Assembly (NCBI RefSeq): GCF_000934845.1
Contig: NZ_JXIQ01000184.1
Span: 1-48,144 of the forward strand
Direction: 5' to 3'
DNA: 48,144 bases
DNA from: Mesobacillus subterraneus
GTDB taxonomy: Bacteria; Bacillota; Bacilli; Bacillales; Cytobacillaceae
The position numbers were made by a program, and so were the translations under genes. Position 1 is the stretch's first letter. Each line of letters starts with the position of its first letter. The notes under the pieces are model-generated. The model was not told the origin of the DNA. It worked only from the letters and a program-made list of their open reading frames with translations, and did no database searches. Below are positions 42,910-48,144 of this stretch, piece after piece.

Positions 42910-42927
42910 AAATGTTTAAAAACATTT
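42910..42927. promoter_or_regulatory. Short palindrome upstream of htrA
   Basis: AAATGTTT and AAACATTT are inverted 8-mers with a 2-bp centre, 86 bp upstream of the htrA start. It could be an operator, but AT-rich palindromes of this size also arise by chance. Confidence 0.3.
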
Positions 42928-42944
42928 TCTCGTCGTTCCCGCAG

Positions 42945-42980
42945 AAAAAAGCTGCAGACAACGTTGTCTGCAGCTTTTTT
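42945..42980 (-). terminator. Terminator of the riboflavin operon
   Basis: A perfect 18-bp inverted repeat (AAAAAAGCTGCAGACAAC and its complement) without a spacer, 8 bp beyond the ribH stop codon. A T run closes the stem on the minus strand. Confidence 0.88.
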
Positions 42981-42988
42981 TAAAGAGA

Positions 42989-43459
42989 TTAGCGATCCAT
43001 ATCCCTCAGCAAATTTGCCATTTCGATTGCAGACATTGCTGCATCCCAGCCTTTATTGCCTGCTTTTGTGCCGGCTCGTTCGATAGCCTGTTCGATTGTG
43101 TCGGTTGTCAGGACACCAAAGATGACAGGAATCCCTGTGTTCATAGCGGCGGCTGACACGCCTTTTGCCGTTTCATTGGAAACATAGTCAAAATGCGGAG
43201 TGGAGCCACGAATGACGGTTCCTAACGTGATGACTGCATCATATTTATTGCTCTTTGCCATTTTTTGCGCCACCAATGGAATTTCAAAAGCACCAGGAAC
43301 CCAGGCAACCTCGACATCCTTTTCATTGACGCCGTGTCTTTTTAAAGCATCCTGTGCCCCGCCCAAAAGCTTTGAGGTGATGAATTCATTGAAACGTCCG
43401 ACAACGATGCCGATCTTAAGACCTGCTCCGACTAAATTGCCTTCAAATGTTTTGTTCAT
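42989..43459 (-). CDS. ribH: 6,7-dimethyl-8-ribityllumazine synthase
   Basis: 156 residues, normal length. It condenses 5-amino-6-ribitylaminouracil with dihydroxybutanone phosphate to give lumazine. Family motifs are present: [42 protein letters not shown] and [17 protein letters not shown]. It is the last of four rib genes and lies 15 bp after ribBA. In Bacillus it forms a 60-mer shell around riboflavin synthase. Confidence 0.96.
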   Translation of the reverse strand: MNKTFEGNLVGAGLKIGIVVGRFNEFITSKLLGGAQDALKRHGVNEKDVEVAWVPGAFEIPLVAQKMAKSNKYDAVITLGTVIRGSTPHFDYVSNETAKGVSAAAMNTGIPVIFGVLTTDTIEQAIERAGTKAGNKGWDAAMSAIEMANLLRDMDR

Positions 43460-43474
43460 ATTTGAATCCCCCTA

Positions 43475-44668
43475 TTAAAATTTAAGTAAATGACCAAGTT
43501 TGCTGTGTTTTGTTTTTAAGTAGTTTTCGTTTTCTTTCCTTGTTGGCATCTGGATGGGCACTCGGTCGACTACTTCTAGTCCATAACCCTTTAACCCTCT
43601 GATTTTTCTTGGATTGTTCGTGAGTAGCTTCATTTGCTTGATGCCAAGGTCTTTTAATATCTGTGCTCCAATCCCATATTCGCGAAGATCAGCACCAAAG
43701 CCGAGTTTTTCATTGGCCTCTACCGTATCGTAGCCCTCTTCCTGCAGCTTATATGCCCTCAGCTTGTTCAGCAAGCCGATGCCCCTGCCTTCTTGGCGCA
43801 AATACAAAAGCACACCGCGTCCCTCTTCATTAATCTGAGTAAGTGCAGCATGCAGCTGGGGACCGCAGTCACAGCGATAGGAACCAAATACGTCTCCGGT
43901 AAGGCATTCTGAGTGAACCCTAACCAATACCGGCTCATCTGGATCAATATCACCTTTCACAAGGGCAATATGCTCCTTGTCATCCACAACGTTCGAATAC
44001 CCGATAGCCTTGAATATCCCGAATTCCGTCGGAAGATTGATTTCCACCTCGCGCTGAATCAGCTTGTCTTTACGATTGCGGTATTGGATAAGATCCTTGA
44101 TGGTGATCATTTTCAAATCGAATTGGTCGGCAATCTTGCGGAGCTGCGGCACTCGTGCCATCGTGCCGTCTTCATTCATGATTTCGCAAATTACGCCGGC
44201 CGGCTTGGCTCCGCACATTTTCGCCAGATCGACCGCCGCCTCCGTATGGCCAGCACGCCTTAAGATGCCACCCTTTTTGGCAACAAGCGGAAATACATGG
44301 CCTGGACGTTTGAAATCAGCTGCCTTTGACTCTGGATCAAGCATACTAAGCACAGTGGCTGAGCGCTCAAACGCAGAAATACCTGTCGTGGAAAACTTAT
44401 GGTCAACACTAACCGTAAACGCGGTACCATGAGGATCCGTATTGTGCGACACCATCGGCATCAGGCCAAGCTTTTGTGCCAGTTCTGTTTCAATTGGAAC
44501 ACAGATCAGCCCCCGGCCATGCGTCGCCATAAAGTTAATGACATCAGGTGTTGCTTTTTCAGCAAGCGCAATAAAATCTCCTTCATTCTCCCGGTCCTCA
44601 TCATCGCAAACGATGACGACATTGCCTTGCATTAGTTCATATATCGCCTCTTCAATTGGATCAAACAT
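43475..44668 (-). CDS. ribBA: Bifunctional dihydroxybutanone-phosphate synthase / GTP cyclohydrolase II
   Basis: About 397 residues. The N-terminal RibB domain has [13 protein letters not shown] and [10 protein letters not shown]; it makes dihydroxybutanone phosphate from ribulose 5-phosphate. The C-terminal RibA domain has [23 protein letters not shown] with the three zinc cysteines and [10 protein letters not shown]; it opens GTP. The frame extends to a GTG at 44683 that overlaps the ribE stop, but the ATG at 44668 has GAGG 9 nt upstream and gives the usual MFDPIEEAI start. Both entry reactions of riboflavin synthesis are on this protein. Confidence 0.95.
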   Translation of the reverse strand: MFDPIEEAIYELMQGNVVIVCDDEDRENEGDFIALAEKATPDVINFMATHGRGLICVPIETELAQKLGLMPMVSHNTDPHGTAFTVSVDHKFSTTGISAFERSATVLSMLDPESKAADFKRPGHVFPLVAKKGGILRRAGHTEAAVDLAKMCGAKPAGVICEIMNEDGTMARVPQLRKIADQFDLKMITIKDLIQYRNRKDKLIQREVEINLPTEFGIFKAIGYSNVVDDKEHIALVKGDIDPDEPVLVRVHSECLTGDVFGSYRCDCGPQLHAALTQINEEGRGVLLYLRQEGRGIGLLNKLRAYKLQEEGYDTVEANEKLGFGADLREYGIGAQILKDLGIKQMKLLTNNPRKIRGLKGYGLEVVDRVPIQMPTRKENENYLKTKHSKLGHLLKF

Positions 44669-44679
44669 TTTCATCATCC

Positions 44680-45336
44680 TCACATAAACCCGTTATCCTC
44701 TAAAAATCGGGCTGTAATCTTGCTTTCTCTTTTTGGAGCTGCTGCGAGCTGATCACTCAAGAAGTGCCCCACATACTTGCCAATCATGTCACATTCAATA
44801 TTGACGATATCGCCTTTATCCTTAAAGCCTAGTACCGTGTCAGCAAGGGTCAACGGGATCAGTGACAAGGTCAAACTGTCTTCTGATATTCCAAAAACGG
44901 TTAGGCTTGTTCCATCAACAGCGACGGAGCCTTTTAGGATGACATATTTCAGCAAATCCGGTTCCACCTGGATTTCATAATACACTGCATTTTCAACTTG
45001 GGTCTTTCCTTTGATGATCCCGACGCCATCCACGTGTCCGGCGACAAAGTGACCGCCGAAGCGGCCTCCCGCTGCCATCGCCCTTTCCAGATTTACCTTT
45101 GAACCCCGCCTGGCGGTTTTCAGGCTCGAGGCTTTTACTGTCTCAGGCATCACATCTACGGTAAACCTATTTTCTGTATAAGAGGTGACCGTCAGGCATA
45201 CCCCGTTCACTGCAATACTGTCACCAACTTGTACATCTGTCAGTACTTTTTTTGCGTCGATTGTCAGCATAAACGATTCTCCGCTGTACTGGATATTGGC
45301 AATTGTCCCAATTTCCTCAATAATTCCTGTAAACAT
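44680..45336 (-). CDS. ribE: Riboflavin synthase, alpha subunit
   Basis: 218 residues. It opens with [10 protein letters not shown] and has two tandem lumazine-binding half-domains (first ending near residue 96; second from about [13 protein letters not shown]), the standard architecture. It dismutates two lumazines to riboflavin. It is 14 bp after ribD and abuts ribBA. Confidence 0.95.
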   Translation of the reverse strand: MFTGIIEEIGTIANIQYSGESFMLTIDAKKVLTDVQVGDSIAVNGVCLTVTSYTENRFTVDVMPETVKASSLKTARRGSKVNLERAMAAGGRFGGHFVAGHVDGVGIIKGKTQVENAVYYEIQVEPDLLKYVILKGSVAVDGTSLTVFGISEDSLTLSLIPLTLADTVLGFKDKGDIVNIECDMIGKYVGHFLSDQLAAAPKRESKITARFLEDNGFM

Positions 45337-45350
45337 ATGAAAACCTCCCT

Positions 45351-46433
45351 CTAGATCGGCTCAGCAATAATCCTGATATCCTCGCCGATTTGTTTTACAT
45401 CGGTAATTTTCAAGGGAACTGTTTCTTCCAGACGAACGATGCCTTCGCCTCCGTAGGCTGTCGGAGCATTTCTGCCACCAATCAGCTTAGGGGCAATATA
45501 AGTAATCACCTGCTGAAAGGCCTTCTCTTTTAAAAAACTGCCATGGACTTCGGCACCGCCTTCCACAAACAGAGAAGTGATCCCGCGTTCCCCCAATTTT
45601 TTCAGCATTTCGTTTATTTCGACTTTCGCAGTTTCTAGCTTGATGATTTTGATGCCTTGGTCTTCGAATTGTTTTGCCCTTTCAGGTTTGGCACCAGCAG
45701 CTGTGACGATGATCGTCTCAGCTGCGTGATCACGAATTACCTCTGATTCCATTGGTGTTCTCAAAGTCGAATCCAAAATCACCCGAACGGGATTTTTTCC
45801 GCCAGTTTCCAGCCTTGTTGTCAGGCTTGGATTATCTTTGATAACGGTGTTGACACCTACAAGAATAGCATCCTGTGTATGGCGAAAGTGATGAACATCC
45901 TTTCGCGCTTCCTCACCTGTGATCCATTTACTCTCTCCCGACACTGTCGCAATTTTGCCATCAAGGCTCGTGGCAGACTTCAAGGTTACAAATGGGAGTC
46001 CCGTACTTATGTAATGAAAAAATACGTTATTCAGGGCTATGGCTTCCTCCGCTAATAACCCAACCTCCACTTCTATGCCAGCCTCCCGCATTTTGGTAAT
46101 TCCTGCACCAGCAACGAGGGGGTTTGGATCAACCGAAGCCACAAATACCTTTTTGATGCCCGACTTTATGACAAGGTTCGAACAGGGCGGCGTCTTCCCA
46201 ACATGGCTGCACGGCTCAAGAGTCACGTAAAGAGTTGCTCCCTTCGCTTTCTCCCCTGCCATTGTAATAGCGTGAACCTCGGCATGTGGCTCACCTGCCC
46301 GCAAATGGGCGCCCAAACCTATGATTCCCCCGTCTTTTACGAGCACAGCGCCAACCTGGGGATTTGGGGAGGTTTGTCCTTCCGCTGCTTTTGCAAGATT
46401 GATCGCAAGGGCCATATAATCTTGATGCTTCAT
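45351..46433 (-). CDS. ribD: Bifunctional deaminase/reductase RibD
   Basis: 360 residues. The N-terminal cytidine-deaminase-like domain has HAEVHAI and PCSHVGKTPPCSNLVI (zinc ligands His and two Cys). The C-terminal reductase domain has SLDGKIATVSGESKWITG and the NADPH-binding LFVEGGAEVHGSFL. It catalyses the second and third steps from the GTP-derived pyrimidine. It is the first gene of the operon, after the FMN riboswitch; GAGGAGGG precedes the ATG. Confidence 0.96.
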   Translation of the reverse strand: MKHQDYMALAINLAKAAEGQTSPNPQVGAVLVKDGGIIGLGAHLRAGEPHAEVHAITMAGEKAKGATLYVTLEPCSHVGKTPPCSNLVIKSGIKKVFVASVDPNPLVAGAGITKMREAGIEVEVGLLAEEAIALNNVFFHYISTGLPFVTLKSATSLDGKIATVSGESKWITGEEARKDVHHFRHTQDAILVGVNTVIKDNPSLTTRLETGGKNPVRVILDSTLRTPMESEVIRDHAAETIIVTAAGAKPERAKQFEDQGIKIIKLETAKVEINEMLKKLGERGITSLFVEGGAEVHGSFLKEKAFQQVITYIAPKLIGGRNAPTAYGGEGIVRLEETVPLKITDVKQIGEDIRIIAEPI

Positions 46434-46454
46434 CTTTTTCCCTCCTCGTTAAAA

Positions 46455-46485
46455 GAAAAAACCCCGAAACAATAGGCTTCGGGGT
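46455..46485 (-). terminator. FMN riboswitch terminator
   Basis: On the minus strand ACCCCGAAG and TTTCGGGGT pair across a 7-nt loop, followed by TTTTTTC. The 5' arm with its flanks (GACCCCGAAG) is the exact complement of CTTCGGGGTC in the 5' part of the aptamer (about 46686-46695). This provides a long-range antiterminator in the FMN-free state. Confidence 0.87.
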
Positions 46486-46502
46486 CCTTAAAAAGACAAT
46501 AT

Positions 46503-46554
46503 CAAACAAGAGGATATAAAAGGGGATAATCGTCCCTTTTGCTATCCTTGTTTT
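46503..46554 (-). repeat. Extra hairpin between FMN aptamer and terminator
   Basis: AAACAAGGATA and CAAAAGGG on the 5' side pair with CCCTTTT and TATCCT-TTGTTT on the 3' side, with a few bulges, around a loop near ACGATTATC. It fills the space between aptamer and terminator and would bring the two ends of the long-range antiterminator closer. Confidence 0.6.
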
Positions 46555-46557
46555 TTC

Positions 46558-46697
46558 CCTTCTCCCATCCAGACTGTAACTGTCGGCTCTGGAGTTTCAC
46601 CAGATCCACCGTTTAATAAATGTTAACCGGGTCACGGACTAAGAAGCAAATGCTTCATCACCGCCGGTTGGGAATTTCACCCGACCCCGAAGGAATA
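46558..46697 (-). promoter_or_regulatory. FMN riboswitch (RFN element)
   Basis: The conserved RFN blocks appear in order on the minus strand: CCTTCGGGGTCGGGTGAAATTC, CCGGCGGTGATG, AGTCCGTGACCCG, GGTGGATCTGGTGAAACTCC, GAGCCGACAGT and CAGTCTGGATGGGAGAAGG. It controls ribD-ribE-ribBA-ribH by FMN-dependent termination. Confidence 0.96.
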
Positions 46698-46752
46698 TTC
46701 AATTAGCATCATTATACAGAATATGCTCTGGAAAGCACAACAAACTAGCTTC

Positions 46753-47094
46753 TTATTTTTTCATCAGTTTCTCAATCGTCGTCAGCAGTTCATCAATCAC
46801 TTCATTGTCACCTTCCTGAATCCGTTCAACGATGCATGATTTCATATGCCCTTCAAGCAGCAGCTTTGCTACGCTGTTCAATGCCGCCTGAGTTGCAGAA
46901 ATTTGCGTGATCACATCATCACAATACGTATCTCTTTCAATCAACCCTTTAATACCGCGAATTTGTCCTTCTATCCGATTCAATCTATTAACGAGATTTT
47001 TCTTCGTTTTTTCAGAGTGATGGCTTTTTCGCACTGAGGCGCAGCAGCTGTCCCCACAGTCAGTTGAGTGTACGTTGGGCTCTAAACTGTCCAT
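46753..47094 (-). CDS. csoR: CsoR/FrmR-family metal-sensing repressor
   Basis: 113 residues, all-helical DUF156 repressor. The copper-site residues of CsoR are visible: Cys in TYCDDVITQISA and the His and Cys in EGHMKSCIVERI; the helix RLNRIEGQIRGIKGLIE is the DNA-contact region. The N-terminal extension is rich in Cys and His (DCGDSCCASVRKSHHS) and may bind extra metal. B. subtilis CsoR controls copZA; no copper gene is next to it here, so its targets are elsewhere or the ligand differs (persulfide or nickel sensors share the fold). Confidence 0.85.
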   Translation of the reverse strand: MDSLEPNVHSTDCGDSCCASVRKSHHSEKTKKNLVNRLNRIEGQIRGIKGLIERDTYCDDVITQISATQAALNSVAKLLLEGHMKSCIVERIQEGDNEVIDELLTTIEKLMKK

Positions 47095-47124
47095 CTAAAA
47101 ACCCCCCTTTTGTATATTTTATCA

Positions 47125-47143
47125 TACCCCCTTATCGTACCCC
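47125..47143. promoter_or_regulatory. TACCCC direct repeat before the csoR-like gene
   Basis: TACCCCC (47125-47131) and TACCCC (47138-47143) are direct repeats 13 bp apart, 31 bp upstream of the repressor start. CsoR/FrmR proteins bind G-tract-containing sites, so this is a candidate autoregulatory operator. Confidence 0.4.
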
Positions 47144-47200
47144 TCATAAAAGCCTGTATTAAACCACAAAATTACATCCTATTGCATGGTGCTAAATAGG

Positions 47201-48002
47201 CTAGACAATGACTAAAGCTTCTTCCGGAAAAAGTAATTGGATATCTTTAATACTTCTCAATACTGCATCATGTACATTTTCCCGTTTCCCACAATTGCTA
47301 CATAATAGTGTTTTTCGAGTAACGATCGTATTGATGCTATGACAATGAGAACATGTTATTCCCTTTTTCAATTTGTTGAAACTATATTCAGGCAGCCGTG
47401 AGTATGGTGAATCTTGGGTATGCAGGGAATGCAGCCGTTCCGCTAGGTTTATGTGGGTATCTTTTATTGGAGCAAATTGTTTTTGCAGATTTATTTTTAA
47501 GAAGTCTTGGAATCTGGTTTGGAAAGATAATTGGTAAATTACGCGGTGCTTGATAGAGGGCAAAGTGGGGGTTCACGAAGACTAGTGTTGATTCAATTTT
47601 TATGTTGTATCCAAGGTCTCGGACCATCCTTCGCAGGAGAGATTCTGCTCGTTCCATTAGTATGAGCGGATTGCTTATTTCCACTCCATTGTGGGTGTAC
47701 CATCTATCGCCTTCAATAAAATAATCTCCCTCAAAGTTTTTCACTTCGAACATGTGAATAATCTTTGACAAGAATAGGGAATCGATTTGGAACTTGGTAT
47801 TTCTATGTTCCAAAAGCAAATCATTCAAAACCAGGAAGCCATTTTCTACCTCCTCCATCCAATGATCAAAAATCACTTCGCCTTCATATCCTTTTTCCAA
47901 ATAAAGATAGTTACTATGTTCTTTCGGAGTCAGGCTCATTCTGGAATTCAGCATTCTCAGAATCTGTAGTTCCAACGATTCCACACGGGTTTTCACTATC
48001 AA
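47201..48002 (-). pseudogene. NERD-domain protein with zinc ribbon, frameshifted
   Basis: Frame one (start to about 47500) encodes a NERD (nuclease-related) domain: GYEGEVIFDHWM, QIDSLFLSKIIHMFEVKNFEGDYF and NPLILMERAESLLRR, through IPRLLK. Frame two (47201-47563) continues the family sequence as INLQKQFAPIKDTHINLAERL and ends in a zinc ribbon (CSHCHS, 12-residue gap, CSNCGK). Restoring one base to the five-T run at 47494-47498 joins them into about 267 residues. The TTG at 48002, 8 nt after GGAGG, gives the usual MIVK start; the upstream ATG at 48017 is too close to the site. The function of this family is unknown. It could be a real decay or a sequencing error in a homopolymer. Confidence 0.8.
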
Positions 48003-48144
48003 AAAACATTCCTCCATTCATATTGTATTGCAATTAATTAGTATGTTTTATTCGAATATTTAACAAGCTTTTTCTACTATATAAATGGAATTAAAGGATT
48101 TTAGGAATATTTGTCCAATTATTATAGGTAAATAAAACCTATGG

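Overview
The window reads as chromosome of an endospore-forming, low-GC Bacillaceae bacterium (Bacillus/Mesobacillus-like). The support is spore-coat genes (CotH, CotS and CotSA types, ytcABC), sigma-K-like promoters, AGGAGG ribosome sites with frequent GTG/TTG starts, lysine and FMN riboswitches of the Bacillus type, a cre box, and the fused osmolyte transporter OpuF. No rRNA, tRNA, CRISPR array, intact insertion sequence or prophage was seen. Gene placements come from reading the sequence; functional names come from remembered family knowledge, not from database searches.

Layout. 1-745: debris, namely the last quarter of an undecaprenyl-diphosphatase gene and a short piece of a phage-type integrase arm domain. 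747-12543 (minus): a seven-gene alpha-glucan operon (ROK regulator, two permeases, lipoprotein binding protein, two GH31 enzymes, one GH13 enzyme). Its gene order matches the Listeria cycloalternan uptake and degradation locus; no ATPase is encoded. 12749-20264: a spore-surface cluster (cotS-like and cotSA-like genes facing ytcC-ytcB-ytcA and cotH), ending in a small Gly-Ser repeat protein divergent from cotH. 20302-23056: a lysine-riboswitch-controlled amino-acid ABC importer. 23166-27004: dicarboxylate transporter dctP with a cre box, and the divergent dctS (frameshifted) and dctR. 27221-30530: opuFB, opuFA and a ZIP metal transporter. 30749-34947 (plus): methionine aminopeptidase, BrnQ, three small or unknown proteins and a SET-domain protein. 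35035-42824: coproporphyrinogen/protoporphyrinogen oxidase, a KynB-type cyclase, a CAP-domain protein, a subtilisin, and an HtrA plus parvulin operon. 42945-46697: riboflavin operon ribD-ribE-ribBA-ribH under an FMN riboswitch. 46753-48017: a CsoR-type repressor and a frameshifted NERD-domain gene.

The genes form several coherent units: cytoplasmic breakdown of an imported alpha-glucan; spore coat/crust assembly in which the CotH kinase sits next to a serine-rich candidate substrate; nutrient uptake under riboswitch, CcpA or two-component control; and extracytoplasmic protein quality control (HtrA plus foldase).

The least explained signals are two intergenic arrays of short GC-rich motifs repeating about every 21 bp (36599-36711 and 38957-39068), the Gly-Ser repeat gene beside cotH, a 31-bp palindrome before the ROK gene, and a GH15-like N-terminal region fused to a GH31 enzyme.
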